64,000 nt of DNA from CAYPNP01 sp964412195 (GTDB taxonomy: Bacteria; Acidobacteriota; JAAYUB01): the NCBI GenBank assembly GCA_964412195.1, contig CAYPNP010000005.1, forward strand, positions 175,478 to 239,477. The letters run 5' to 3'. Under the pieces are notes generated by a model that did no database searches, was not told the DNA's origin, and saw only the letters and a program-made list of their open reading frames with translations. A program made the translations under genes and the position numbers. How positions within the stretch are numbered: the stretch's first letter is position 1; each line of letters starts with the position of its first letter. This document shows positions 9,224 through 18,560 of the stretch, piece by piece.

Positions 9224-9317
9224 ACATATCCACACCGAAAACCGAAGGAAGTTCCAGCATCTTACTGTTTATCGATCCGAGCAACTTGACTTCATTCCGC
9301 CTCACAGGAGATGTTTC

Positions 9318-9845
9318 ATGGCTATCGACCCGCAATATCCGATCGGAAAATTCCAAGCGCCGGAAAAGATCACTCCGGCCATGCGAGTGGAATTCATCAA
9401 CCAAATCGCGGAGGCCCCGGAGCGACTGCGCGCGGCCATCAAGGGATTTTCTGCTGCCCAATTCGGGACGCCTTACCGGGAAGGCGGATGGACTGTCCGG
9501 CAGTTGGTCCACCACCTGCCGGACAGTCACATGAACGCTTACATCCGCTGCAAGCTGGCCCTGACGGAAGAGGAGCCCCTCGTCAAGACCTATGAAGAGG
9601 CCCGATGGGCGGAGCTTCCCGACGGGCGCGACGCCGATCCCGAATTCTCCCTGGCCCTGTTCGAAATGCTGCACAAGCGGTGGGCGATGCTACTCGGGAG
9701 CCTCGACGAGGTCCAATTCCGCCGGACGCTGCGCCACCCGGCGTTCGGGGTCATCACGCTGGAGTGGCTGCTGGCGCTGTACGCCTGGCACGGCCGCCAC
9801 CACGTCGCCCAGATCGACGCCCTGCGGGAGAGGATGGGCTGGTAA
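9318..9845 (+). CDS. yfiT: YfiT/DinB-superfamily metal-dependent protein
   Basis: A 175-residue protein that closely follows the Bacillus YfiT family, a DinB-like four-helix bundle binding a divalent metal through three histidines. The pattern is visible in DPQYPIGKFQAP near residue 4, GGWTVRQLVHHLPDSHMNAY near 58 and YAWHGRHHVAQI near 155. Family members are annotated as putative metal-dependent hydrolases or, in thiol-using Firmicutes, bacillithiol transferases. The role in this organism is unknown. The ATG at 9318 has ACAGGAG seven bases upstream; the frame is open further upstream but that part overlaps the cytochrome gene and terminator. Confidence 0.9.
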   Translation: MAIDPQYPIGKFQAPEKITPAMRVEFINQIAEAPERLRAAIKGFSAAQFGTPYREGGWTVRQLVHHLPDSHMNAYIRCKLALTEEEPLVKTYEEARWAELPDGRDADPEFSLALFEMLHKRWAMLLGSLDEVQFRRTLRHPAFGVITLEWLLALYAWHGRHHVAQIDALRERMGW

Positions 9846-9878
9846 CCGAAATCTGGATCCTGCCTGAACATCACTGAT

Positions 9879-9990
9879 ACGGCGATGGGCGAAACGGCGA
9901 AATGGAGCAAGACCAACCGGAGTGGCACTGATGGTATCGGTCTGGGTAACTCGCCGATTCACCGTTTTGCCGTTTCGCCGTTTCCTTTTC
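9879..9990. repeat. Inverted arrays of an 8-bp unit (TCGCCGTT)
   Basis: The right arm, 9951-9990, reads as consecutive octamers TCGCCGAT, TCACCGTT, TTGCCGTT, TCGCCGTT, TCCTTTTC. The left arm, 9879-9905, carries about three inverted copies (GGCGAAAC/GGCGAAAT type). The spacer 9906-9950 shows nothing recognisable. The right arm encodes the last ten residues and the stop codon of the EamA transporter. Confidence 0.85.
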
Positions 9991-10900
9991 TCAGTCGAGA
10001 TGATCGACGCAGCTGAACAAGGACGGCGCCGGCGCCGGCCAGGACGAGGCCGGCGATCTTCTGCGGGGAGAGGCTCTCGCCCAGGAAGATCCAGGCCAGG
10101 CAGGCGATCTGGATCATCATGGTGCTGTTGATGATGGTGGACTCCACGGCGGAGAGGACCTGCAGGGTCCGGTTCCAGAGGGTAAAGGCCAAAGCCGTGT
10201 TCACCACAGCCAGCCACGCGATGATGGCCCAACTGGAGGCCTTCAATGGTGGCAGGCCCTGCGCCGCGATTCCCCCCGCGAGCATCAGCAGGGAGCCGAC
10301 GCCCATGCTCACCGTGGTGACCGCCAGCGCCGGAATGGCGCGGTCCCGGTTGATGTACCGCCCGAGCAGGGACGAGCCCGAGTTGGCGGCCAATCCCAGC
10401 GCCATGACCGCGATACCCACCCACTCCCCGTGGGCGAATGCCGCCGGATAGAAGAAGATCAGCACACCCGCCAGGTTCAGGATGACGCCGGCCCACTGCA
10501 GCGGGCTGGGTCTTTCCGAGAGCAGGAATACGCCCACCAGCGCCACCACCGCCGAGGTGCAATTAAGCATCATGCTGGCCGTGACGGCGGGCAGGAGAGA
10601 CAAGCCGATGAATTGGGTTCCCTGGGTGAGCGCGTAATAGACCACGCCGAGGGCGGTGAGCAACGCCCATTGGCGGGCCGTCAGGTTGCGGATCGCGGCC
10701 CGGGTGGACGGGGCGACAGCGAACGGCAGCAGGCAGAGGAACGCCAGGAAATAGCGCAATCCGGCAAAAGTCAGGGCGGGGATATCGTGGAGGCCGAATT
10801 TGATCAGGATCCAGGACGAGGACCACAGCGCCGTGACGAACAGCGCTTCGAGCACCGCCGACAGATGGCCGGGATGTCGAGGGGAGGATGATCCGGACAT
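9959..10900 (-). CDS. EamA/DMT-family transporter
   Basis: A 313-residue protein with ten predicted hydrophobic helices arranged as two EamA repeats (roughly residues 15-145 and 160-298). It belongs to the drug/metabolite transporter superfamily of inner-membrane exporters. Conserved features include LFVTALWSSSWILIKFGL at the start of TM1, FAGLRYFLAFL in TM2 and the second-repeat VNTALAFTLWNRTLQ. The substrate cannot be predicted. The final residues RKGNGETAKR and the stop codon are encoded by the octamer repeat array, so the native C-terminus was probably altered by the repeat. No clear Shine-Dalgarno precedes the ATG. Confidence 0.88.
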   Translation of the reverse strand: MSGSSSPRHPGHLSAVLEALFVTALWSSSWILIKFGLHDIPALTFAGLRYFLAFLCLLPFAVAPSTRAAIRNLTARQWALLTALGVVYYALTQGTQFIGLSLLPAVTASMMLNCTSAVVALVGVFLLSERPSPLQWAGVILNLAGVLIFFYPAAFAHGEWVGIAVMALGLAANSGSSLLGRYINRDRAIPALAVTTVSMGVGSLLMLAGGIAAQGLPPLKASSWAIIAWLAVVNTALAFTLWNRTLQVLSAVESTIINSTMMIQIACLAWIFLGESLSPQKIAGLVLAGAGAVLVQLRRSSRLRKGNGETAKR

Positions 10901-10984
10901 AGGAGCCGTATTATAGCATCACTCCCCGAAAGGCTTCGACGACCAAAGGATTCCCGTGATTTCTGGGGGACGAACTCCAAGTTC

Positions 10985-10993
10985 TGCTAAAAT
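10985..10993 (+). promoter_or_regulatory. Candidate extended -10 promoter for the alpha-mannosidase gene
   Basis: TGCTAAAAT is an extended -10 element (TGnTAAAAT, five of six -10 bases matched) about 43 bp before the start codon. No convincing -35 hexamer lies 17 bp upstream. Inferred from sequence only. Confidence 0.35.
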
Positions 10994-11035
10994 ATTGCCG
11001 ATCGAGCAAACGGAATTTTCGACTGAGGAGGTCTC

Positions 11036-14000
11036 ATGCCACGACGCTGGATCGCGACGACCCTCTGGATCGTCCTCGCGGGAGTGCTTGCCGCCGGCGC
11101 GCCAGATGCGGCCGGGCTGGTCCTCGAGCGGGTCGCTCAGGAACTTGACGGATCAGTCAAGGGATGGGTATGCGCCGTGGGGGACGGGAGCTGGCAACCG
11201 TACACCGTCGGGCGCAGCCTGGAGGTCCCCGACATGCGATTCCGCGTCACCATCGCCGGGCGGGACACGTTCGCCGGCAGTCCGGTGCTGGGCACCCCCT
11301 TGTCGCTCCGGTTGAAATTCCGCGCCGTGGGGCTGTGCGAAGTGGTGCCGGTCCTCGACGGAAAGGAACTGGAAGCGTTCACGGTGGACGGAAGCACTGG
11401 GCCGGTTGAAATCGAGAAAACCCTCGAACTGGCCGGGAGGACCGGGAAGGTTCCACTGGAACTGGAATTGCGCGTCGCCAACAAGGGCTTCCAGCCGCCC
11501 CGGGGGGAGTTCTGGCCGCCGCGCCGCCGCCCTCTCCCGGAGGAAGGCTTGTTCTTTTACATCCTGAAAGCGGAACTGGATTATCCGGCTGCCGCGGATA
11601 CCCGGAAGGAAGTCCAGGGATGGCTGACGTCCATGCAAACGGCCGACCGGCTGCTCAATCCCGAACTGGTGCGGTACACCTTCGTCGGCGGTGCCTATCC
11701 CATCCCCGACCGCCGGCTGGTCCCGCCCGAGCGTCTCGCCCAGCTGCGGGACTCCTTCTCCCGGTCCGTCCTCGCCTTCGACCTGCCGGCGCTCCTGGAA
11801 GGGCGCGCCGGCGACGTGCAGACGTCCATCCGGCAATCCTACGGGATGTCGGCGGAGCTGGCGAAGTACGCCAAGGAATTCAAGGTGTATCTCATCGGCA
11901 ACGCCCACATCGACATCGCCTGGCTGTGGCGCATGTCCGAGACGCAGCAGGTGGCCCGCAATACCTTCGGGACCGTCCTGCAGAACATGCTGGAGTACCC
12001 CGAGCTGCGCTATGCCCAGAGCCAGGCCGTGACCTACGCTTGGATGGAGGAGCAGTATCCCGACCTGTTCAAGGAAATCCAGGCACGCGTCAAGGACGGT
12101 CGCTGGGAGATCGTGGGCGGCATGTGGGTGGAGCCGGACTGCAACCTCATCGGCGGCGAGAGCTGGGTCCGCCAGCTGCTGTACGGCAAGAAATACTTCA
12201 AGGAGAAATTCGGTGTCGACGTCCGCACCGGCTGGAACCCGGATTCCTTCGGCTACAATTGGAACATGCCCCAGATCTACAAGAAGAGCGGCATCGACTG
12301 CTTCATCACCCAGAAGATCCGCTGGAACGACACCACAGTCTTCCCCTATTTCATTTTCTGGTGGCAGGGCGCCGACGACAGCCGCCTGCTGACGTACTTT
12401 CCGCCCATGTCCTACGACTCCGACGTGCAGCTTGCCGAGGTGGCGCGGGCCGCCGGGACGTACGAGGCTGTCACCGGCTACAAGAAATACCTGATCCTCT
12501 GGGGCCTTGGCGACCATGGGGGCGGTCCAAACCGGGAGATCCTCGACCGCATCCGCGGTTACCAGGGGCAGGCAATCGTTCCGGAATTGATCCACGCCCC
12601 GGCCGGAGATTTCCTGAAGCAGATCCAGGGCGACCTGGGTGACCGCATCCCAATTTGGAACGACGAGCTCTATCTCGAGTACCACCAGGGCACGTTCACC
12701 ACCCAGGGCCTGGTCAAGAAGAACAACCGGCGGGCCGAATCGCTGCTGGGCACCGCCGAGAAACTGCTCACGCTGAACAGTTTCTACGGAATCCGCTATC
12801 CGCGGGAAGAAATGGAGAGTACCTGGAAGCAGGTGCTGACCCACCAGTTCCACGACATCCTGCCCGGTTCCTCCATCACGCCGGTGTACCGGGATGCCGC
12901 CGCCGTGATGGGCGACGCGATCAACTGGCTGCAAAAAGTGATCGACGGGGAGATGGAGGCCCTGGCTGGCCGGCTGGACCGTAGGGGCCAGGCCGGGACG
13001 CCGGTCCTGGTGTACAACTCCCTCAGCTGGCCGCGGTCGGACCTTGTCAGCGTCAACGTGTGGGATTACTCGAAAACCGGCGGCCGGGTCGTCGGCGCGG
13101 ATGGGCGGGAACTGCCGGCGGAAAACCGGATGGAGAAAAACGGCAGCCTGACCGTCACATTCGTCGCGGAGGACGTGCCGCCCATCGGTTGGAAGCTCTA
13201 TTGGATCCAGATCGGCAAACCGTCAACTTCGGGTGGCGGCGTCGCCGTCTCCGGGCTCCAATTGGAAAGTCCCCGACATCGCCTGGCAATCGATCCCAAC
13301 TCGGGGAACTTCCAGAGCCTATTTGACAAAGCCCTTGGCCGAGAATTCGTCCCGGCGGGGCAGGAGGCCAACCGGCTGGAGATCTACGAGGACCGGCCGG
13401 AGAACTGGGATGCCTGGAACATCGGCTACACCGGCCGGCAATGGAGCCTGGACAAGGCCGATTCCGTGGAGGTGGTCAATGTCTCGCCGGTGCGGGTCAC
13501 GGTCCGGGTCAAAAAGAGCTTCCTGGGCCTGTCCAAGGAGCGCTACAGCCCGACCGAAGATTACCCGTCCTCCTTCTTCCTCCAGGACATCACCCTGTAC
13601 GGCAGGCTGGACCGGATCGACGTCCGCATGCGGGCGGATTGGTGGGAGGACCACCTGTTCCTGAAAGCGGCCTTCCCCGTGGCCGTGGCCGCCGACAAGG
13701 CTACCTACGAGATCCCGTTCGCCGCCATCCAGCGTTCCACCCATCGGGAGACGCTGGCGGAGAAGGCGAGGTTCGAGGTGCCCGCGCTCCGCTGGGCCGA
13801 CCTGTCCGACGCGCAAGGCGGAATCAGCTTGTTGAACGATTGCAAGTACGGCCAAGACATCCACGACGGCGTGATGCGCCTGTCCCTGCTTCGCTCGCCC
13901 ACCTGGCCGGATCCCATGGCCGATCGGGGCACCCACGAATTCACCTACTCGGTCTACACCCATCGGGGCGGCTGGAACGACGGAGACACCGTGCGGCGGG

Positions 14001-14335
14001 GCGCCGAGTTGAACAATCCTCTCCTGGCCCTGGTGACGGACGCGGAGCGGGGCACGATAGAGCCTGAAGCCAGCGTGTTCGGCGTGGAAGGCGACGGCGT
14101 CATTCTCGAGACCGTCAAGCCGGCCGAAAAGGGAGCAGGACTGATCCTCCGGCTCTACGAGTCGAAGGGGCGGCCGGCTTCGGCCACGCTCACCATGTTC
14201 CGGGAACCGGTCAACGTCATGGTTACCGACTTGATGGAAAATCCAGGCGGAGCCGTCGCTTTCTCGGGAACAAAGGTTCCACTGCAGTTTGCGAAGTTCG
14301 AGATCAAGACCCTGCTGGTGACGTTTCCGAAATAG
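11036..14335 (+). CDS. Secreted GH38 alpha-mannosidase
   Basis: A 1099-residue protein with a signal peptide (MPRRWIATTLWIVLAGVLAA). The GH38 catalytic domain begins near residue 285 with GNAHIDIAWLW, where H291 and D293 are expected zinc ligands. The nucleophile aspartate is D403 in WNPDSFGYN. The middle three-helix region (HQFHDILPGSS near 604) and the C-terminal beta-domains of GH38 follow. The first ~280 residues form an extra N-terminal beta-region, as in other large bacterial GH38 proteins. It should remove alpha-linked mannose from glycans outside the cytoplasm. GAGGAGG precedes the ATG. The convergent neighbours are a hexokinase and sugar porter, which suggests that released hexose is taken up and phosphorylated. 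Confidence 0.93.
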   Translation: MPRRWIATTLWIVLAGVLAAGAPDAAGLVLERVAQELDGSVKGWVCAVGDGSWQPYTVGRSLEVPDMRFRVTIAGRDTFAGSPVLGTPLSLRLKFRAVGLCEVVPVLDGKELEAFTVDGSTGPVEIEKTLELAGRTGKVPLELELRVANKGFQPPRGEFWPPRRRPLPEEGLFFYILKAELDYPAAADTRKEVQGWLTSMQTADRLLNPELVRYTFVGGAYPIPDRRLVPPERLAQLRDSFSRSVLAFDLPALLEGRAGDVQTSIRQSYGMSAELAKYAKEFKVYLIGNAHIDIAWLWRMSETQQVARNTFGTVLQNMLEYPELRYAQSQAVTYAWMEEQYPDLFKEIQARVKDGRWEIVGGMWVEPDCNLIGGESWVRQLLYGKKYFKEKFGVDVRTGWNPDSFGYNWNMPQIYKKSGIDCFITQKIRWNDTTVFPYFIFWWQGADDSRLLTYFPPMSYDSDVQLAEVARAAGTYEAVTGYKKYLILWGLGDHGGGPNREILDRIRGYQGQAIVPELIHAPAGDFLKQIQGDLGDRIPIWNDELYLEYHQGTFTTQGLVKKNNRRAESLLGTAEKLLTLNSFYGIRYPREEMESTWKQVLTHQFHDILPGSSITPVYRDAAAVMGDAINWLQKVIDGEMEALAGRLDRRGQAGTPVLVYNSLSWPRSDLVSVNVWDYSKTGGRVVGADGRELPAENRMEKNGSLTVTFVAEDVPPIGWKLYWIQIGKPSTSGGGVAVSGLQLESPRHRLAIDPNSGNFQSLFDKALGREFVPAGQEANRLEIYEDRPENWDAWNIGYTGRQWSLDKADSVEVVNVSPVRVTVRVKKSFLGLSKERYSPTEDYPSSFFLQDITLYGRLDRIDVRMRADWWEDHLFLKAAFPVAVAADKATYEIPFAAIQRSTHRETLAEKARFEVPALRWADLSDAQGGISLLNDCKYGQDIHDGVMRLSLLRSPTWPDPMADRGTHEFTYSVYTHRGGWNDGDTVRRGAELNNPLLALVTDAERGTIEPEASVFGVEGDGVILETVKPAEKGAGLILRLYESKGRPASATLTMFREPVNVMVTDLMENPGGAVAFSGTKVPLQFAKFEIKTLLVTFPK

Positions 14336-14395
14336 CAGACGAGAAGGGGGGCGCCGCCCAAAGTAGGCGATCCCCTTGCGCTTTGGCAAACTCCT

Positions 14396-15706
14396 TCAAA
14401 TCGTCAGACCGGCTACTGCCGTGCCGATGAGCGTAGCCTCTTCGACGTGGACAACCTCGTGACTGATCGAGAGCGGATCCAGGATCGCGGTGAGATGGCG
14501 TTCGGCCCGTTCACGGAAGGTGGGAAGCTTGAAGTACACGCTGCCGTCTGCGGAGACGCAGACCCGCTCCGGGCGGCGGCCTTCCCGGACGGGCTTGACG
14601 ATGGGGGCGGCCATGTTCACGGCGGTGATAAGGGCGGCCCGCTCCACCACGGCGGAGACGACGTCCCGAGCGGTCCGCCGGTCCTCTCCGGGCCAATGCG
14701 CCTGCGGATCCTCCCCTGCTTCCCGGGTTTCTCCCGCCGGTAGGCCGGAAAACATGGCTCCGATCTGCTTCGGCTCGTATGTCTTTCTTGCTTCGAGATC
14801 ACGGGCCGCTTGTTCACCCAGAACACCTTCCTGCGCCGCGGTCTTCAGGATGCGGTGGCACAGGCCGCCCAGGTAGGCTCCCGAAATCATCTTCTCCAGC
14901 ACGTACTTGCCCGGCAGGGCCGTGTCCGCGTCGAAGGCGAGGTCGATGTCACCGCGAGGGATCCGGTTGAAGTTGGCCGCTTCGCAGTTGATGGCCATGC
15001 TGCCGTCCGGCGGGAGCCCCGATTCCTTCCGGATGGCGGCATTCCGTTCGATGTACGCCGTGTTGGTCCCCGTCCCGAGGATGAAGCCAACATAACTTGT
15101 GTACGGCGCGAAGCCCATGGCGGTGCAGCCCGCCAGTAAGGCCGCCACTGTATCGTTGAGTAACAGGCCGTGGGCGGGGCAGGGCAGCCTCCGACGCCGC
15201 AGGGCGAACTCCAGATTCGCTAAGATCTTCTCGCCGACGACCTGCGGAGCCCGAATCTCCTTGGTCCAGTACAGCAGGGTGCCGTCGCGGTCCCGGCCGA
15301 TGAGCGCCGGGTAGGAAAAGCAGAACGCGAGGCGGTCGCTCTCCCCGATCACCGGCTGGAGATAGTCGGCGATCCGGTTGAAGAATTCCTCCCTGGAGAG
15401 CTCCCCCTCGGCGCCGGGCATGGCATGCGTGGTGCGGTACTCCACGTGCGGAACGCTGTCGGTGTCGAACCGGATGAGTGCGGTGCGGAAATGGGTGCCG
15501 CCCGCATCCACGGCCAGGACGGTCCGGTTGCGGGGCGGCTGGCCAGGAGGAGGTATGTAACTGGGGATCATGGCCAGGCTGCTGGTCTCTCCCGCCAGTC
15601 CCCGTCCCATTTCGTCGAGGAATGCGTCCAGGATTTCTCCGGGACCATACTGTTCCGCAAGCAGGTGGTGCCGTCTCAAAAATTCCTGGCAAAGCCCTGA
15701 TGCCAC
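14396..15706 (-). CDS. Hexokinase, eukaryotic-type family
   Basis: A 436-residue protein of the hexokinase family usual in eukaryotes rather than the ROK or Glk families usual in bacteria. Visible motifs are the phosphate-1 loop AVDAGGTHFRTALI near residue 65, the sugar-binding stretch AFCFSYPALIGRDRDGTLLYWTKE near 126-149, LLNDTVAALLAG near 181, GTGTNTAYIE near 211 and the adenosine loop VSADGSVYF near 385. It should phosphorylate glucose, mannose or similar hexoses. The start is a GTG; an in-frame ATG about 32 codons later would remove part of the N-terminal helix. It follows the MFS porter by 31 bp, an operon arrangement. Confidence 0.88.
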   Translation of the reverse strand: MASGLCQEFLRRHHLLAEQYGPGEILDAFLDEMGRGLAGETSSLAMIPSYIPPPGQPPRNRTVLAVDAGGTHFRTALIRFDTDSVPHVEYRTTHAMPGAEGELSREEFFNRIADYLQPVIGESDRLAFCFSYPALIGRDRDGTLLYWTKEIRAPQVVGEKILANLEFALRRRRLPCPAHGLLLNDTVAALLAGCTAMGFAPYTSYVGFILGTGTNTAYIERNAAIRKESGLPPDGSMAINCEAANFNRIPRGDIDLAFDADTALPGKYVLEKMISGAYLGGLCHRILKTAAQEGVLGEQAARDLEARKTYEPKQIGAMFSGLPAGETREAGEDPQAHWPGEDRRTARDVVSAVVERAALITAVNMAAPIVKPVREGRRPERVCVSADGSVYFKLPTFRERAERHLTAILDPLSISHEVVHVEEATLIGTAVAGLTI

Positions 15707-15737
15707 GGTGTGCTGCGATCTCCTCTCGTCCTTAGGC

Positions 15738-17063
15738 TCACGCCCGTACGATGATTTTCTCCAGCTCCTCCAGGGAGCGGCCCTTGGTCTCCGGCATCAT
15801 CTTCCAGACGAAGAAGAAGAAGGGGATCATCATGAGGGAGAAGAAAAGGAAGATGCTGCCGCCGCCGAATTTCGACAACGCCACGGGGAAGGCGAGACCG
15901 ATCAGGGCGTTCATGATCCAGTGGGTGAAGGACCCCAGCGCCTGGCCCTTGGCCCGGACCTTGTTCGGGAAGATCTCCGCCAGGAACACCCAGATGACCG
16001 CTCCCTGCGAGAAGGCGAAAAAGGCGATGAACCCGACCACGAAGACGACCACCCCAGTGCCGGATAGGAAGTTCGGATTGAGGTAGTGCATGCCTGCGCC
16101 GGCCAGGCAGGCGCACATCCCCACGGCGCCCACGAGGAGAAGGGTCTTCCGCCCCAACCGGTCGATGAAGAACATGGCGATGATGGTGAAGATCATGTTG
16201 GTCACGCCCACCGCCACCGCCTGCAGCATGGACGCATCGGTGGTGGCGCCGGCCTTCTCGAAGATCATTGGCGCGTAGTACATGATCACGTTGATGCCGG
16301 ACAGTTGGTTGAAGACCGCTAGCAGGACGGCGCACAGGATGGCGAAGCTGTACTTCTTCTGGAACAGCGGGGTCGCCCCCTGGCCGGACTCTTCCCGCAG
16401 CGAAGCGACGATGTCCGCCAGTTCGCCGTCCACGTCGGCGGCGCCCACCTTCTGCAGCACCGACCGCGCCGGTTCCACCCGCCCCATCTTGACCAGCCAG
16501 CGGGGGCTTTCCGGCACCAGGAAGAGGAGCAGGAAAAACAGGGCGGACGGGACGGCCATCACGCCGAACATCCAGCGCCAGTTGTCGGTCCCGGTGTTGA
16601 CCAGCAGGTAGTTGGAGAAGAACGCCACCAGGATCCCCAGCACGATGTTGAACTGCGCCACCGCCACCAGCCGGCCGCGCAACCGCCCCGGGGCGATCTC
16701 GGCGATGTACATGGGCGCCATCACCGAGGCCGCGCCGATGGCCAGCCCACCGAGGAACCTCGAGGCCAGGAGCACCGTCCAGCTGTGGGCGAGCGCGCAG
16801 CCGATGGCGGAAACCAGGTACAGGATGCCGCACAGGTACAGCATCGCCTTCCGGCCGAACAGGTCGCCGGGCTTGCCAATGACGATGGACCCCACGACGG
16901 TACCCCAGAGGGCGATGGAGACGGTGAAACCCAGCGTCGAGTCGGTCAGGTGGAAGTACTGCGAGATGAACTTCGTCGTCCCCGAGATCACCGCCGTATC
17001 GAAGCCGAAAAGGAGGCTGCCGAGCGCGGACACGATCGTGGCGAACAGGAGTTTCTTGTTCAT
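15738..17063 (-). CDS. MFS sugar porter (XylE/GalP-like)
   Basis: A 441-residue inner-membrane protein with 12 hydrophobic segments and the sugar-porter signatures: FGFDTAVISG in TM1, GDLFGRKAML, RFLGGLAIGAASV, PESPRWL after TM6, QLSGINVIMYYAP in TM7, DRLGRKTLL and the terminal PETKGRSLEEL. It is probably a proton symporter for a hexose or pentose. It lies 14 bp downstream of the PLP-enzyme gene and 31 bp upstream of hexokinase, so it may be co-transcribed with the purine locus as well as with the kinase. Confidence 0.93.
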   Translation of the reverse strand: MNKKLLFATIVSALGSLLFGFDTAVISGTTKFISQYFHLTDSTLGFTVSIALWGTVVGSIVIGKPGDLFGRKAMLYLCGILYLVSAIGCALAHSWTVLLASRFLGGLAIGAASVMAPMYIAEIAPGRLRGRLVAVAQFNIVLGILVAFFSNYLLVNTGTDNWRWMFGVMAVPSALFFLLLFLVPESPRWLVKMGRVEPARSVLQKVGAADVDGELADIVASLREESGQGATPLFQKKYSFAILCAVLLAVFNQLSGINVIMYYAPMIFEKAGATTDASMLQAVAVGVTNMIFTIIAMFFIDRLGRKTLLLVGAVGMCACLAGAGMHYLNPNFLSGTGVVVFVVGFIAFFAFSQGAVIWVFLAEIFPNKVRAKGQALGSFTHWIMNALIGLAFPVALSKFGGGSIFLFFSLMMIPFFFFVWKMMPETKGRSLEELEKIIVRA

Positions 17064-17077
17064 GGGTTCCCCTTGCG

Positions 17078-18526
17078 TCAGGAGGCCAGTGAATTAAAGG
17101 ATTCGATCAACTGGTCGAAGTATGCGACCTCGCCCTCGAAGAGTTGCTGCCAGTAGTCGGGGGACCACTGGGCCAGGATCTCCGGATAGGTCTTGCCCTG
17201 CTGCTCCACCCAGGTGTAGTACTTCAGGTTGTGGATGGCCTTGCGGTCCCAGTAGCCCAGCTCTTTGTAGAAGTCAATTTTCTGCCCGAGAAGCACTGCG
17301 TCGTGGTCCACGGCGGCTTTCGTCGGACTGTACGGGCCGTGCGCAGCGGCAAGCTCCTGGAGGCGGGAGCCATACAGCTCCATGGAGTCGGTGAATACAG
17401 TGAAGATCACGTCGCGGCCATCCAGCTCGAAGTGCCGCGCCGTCTTGATAGCTGCCAGCAGGTTGGCCACGCCGGAGATGCCGAGAAGGGGAAGCTTCTT
17501 CGCTGTCGAAATTGGAATTCCTTGGGTCTTGAGGTACTCCCAGCCGGCCGGTTCGTTGAACAGGCGGATCAGGCGCATGCAGTGGTCGTCGTCGATGGCG
17601 GCCACGGCGTCGGTGTTGCGGACGTTGTGCACCCAGGGGACGTGCTTGTCGCCGATGCCCTCGATCCGATGGCCGCCGAATCCGTTCATGAGCAGTGTCG
17701 GGCACTGCAGGGCCTCCGTGGCGACCACCTTGGCCAGCGGGTGCTTCGTCTTGAGGAAATCCCCGGCCGCGATGGTGCCGGCGGACCCGGTGGCGGAGAT
17801 GAAGGCCGCCAACCGGTGGCCGTCGCCGAGACTCTCAAAGACTTCCTGAATGGCTGGGCCGGTCACCTGGTAGTGGTAGATCGGGTTTCCGAACTCGTCG
17901 AACTGGTTGAAGATGATGTGGATGGGATCCTTGCGCAGCTCCCAACATTTGTCGTAGATCTCCTTGACGTTCGATTCGCAGCCCGGGGTGGCGATGACTT
18001 CGGCGCCGATCTCCCGCAGCCAGGTGAAACGCTCCTGCGACATCTCTTCCGGCAGGATCGCCACGGCGGTGCAGCCCAGCAGGGCGCAGTCGAAGGCCCC
18101 ACCCCGGCAGTAGTTGCCGGTGGACGGCCAGACCGCCTTGTGTTTCTCGGGGTCGAACTCGCCGCTGACCAGGCGCGGTACCAGGCAGCCGAAAGCGGCG
18201 CCGACCTTGTGGGCGCCGGTGGGGAAGAACTTGCCGGTCAGGCCGATGATCCGGGCATCCACGCCCGTGACGGAACGCGGGATTTCGAAGAAATTGACCT
18301 TTCCGTACAATCCAGTCTTGACATCATTTTTCCAGGTAATCCGCCAAAGGTTGAGCGGATTCACGTCCCAGAGGCCCACCTTCGAGAGCTTGGCCCTCAC
18401 CGCGGCAGGGATGCTCTCCGGATCGCGCAACTGGCGGAAAGTGGGGATGGTGATGCCCCGCGCCTTGCACCGCGCCGCCGTCCGTTTCACCACATCTTCA
18501 TGAATCCGATGAATGATCTGCGACAT
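17078..18526 (-). CDS. Fold-type II PLP enzyme of the purine-catabolism locus
   Basis: A 482-residue PLP-dependent enzyme. The predicted Schiff-base lysine is K107 in FPTGAHKVGAAFG, an AHK context like tryptophan synthase beta. The phosphate-binding region STGNYCRGGAFDC lies near 135, and a glycine-rich SATGSAGTIAAGDF near 245. Homologues are annotated only as PLP-dependent lyase/thiolase or subunit beta and recur in purine-degradation loci. It may supply the 2,3-diaminopropionate ammonia-lyase step that YgeX performs in enterobacteria, but that is an inference. AGGAG five bases before the ATG sets the start. It is separated from ygeW by the decamer repeat. Confidence 0.85.
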   Translation of the reverse strand: MSQIIHRIHEDVVKRTAARCKARGITIPTFRQLRDPESIPAAVRAKLSKVGLWDVNPLNLWRITWKNDVKTGLYGKVNFFEIPRSVTGVDARIIGLTGKFFPTGAHKVGAAFGCLVPRLVSGEFDPEKHKAVWPSTGNYCRGGAFDCALLGCTAVAILPEEMSQERFTWLREIGAEVIATPGCESNVKEIYDKCWELRKDPIHIIFNQFDEFGNPIYHYQVTGPAIQEVFESLGDGHRLAAFISATGSAGTIAAGDFLKTKHPLAKVVATEALQCPTLLMNGFGGHRIEGIGDKHVPWVHNVRNTDAVAAIDDDHCMRLIRLFNEPAGWEYLKTQGIPISTAKKLPLLGISGVANLLAAIKTARHFELDGRDVIFTVFTDSMELYGSRLQELAAAHGPYSPTKAAVDHDAVLLGQKIDFYKELGYWDRKAIHNLKYYTWVEQQGKTYPEILAQWSPDYWQQLFEGEVAYFDQLIESFNSLAS

Positions 18527-18560
18527 GCTGACTCCTATGCAAAGATAAAAACAGATTTAG

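Noticed and set aside
1625..9301. A shared 13-mer (acttcattccgcc) at 1625-1637 and near 9289-9301
   Set aside because: A match of this length is expected by chance in 64 kb, and the second copy is not in a repeat array.
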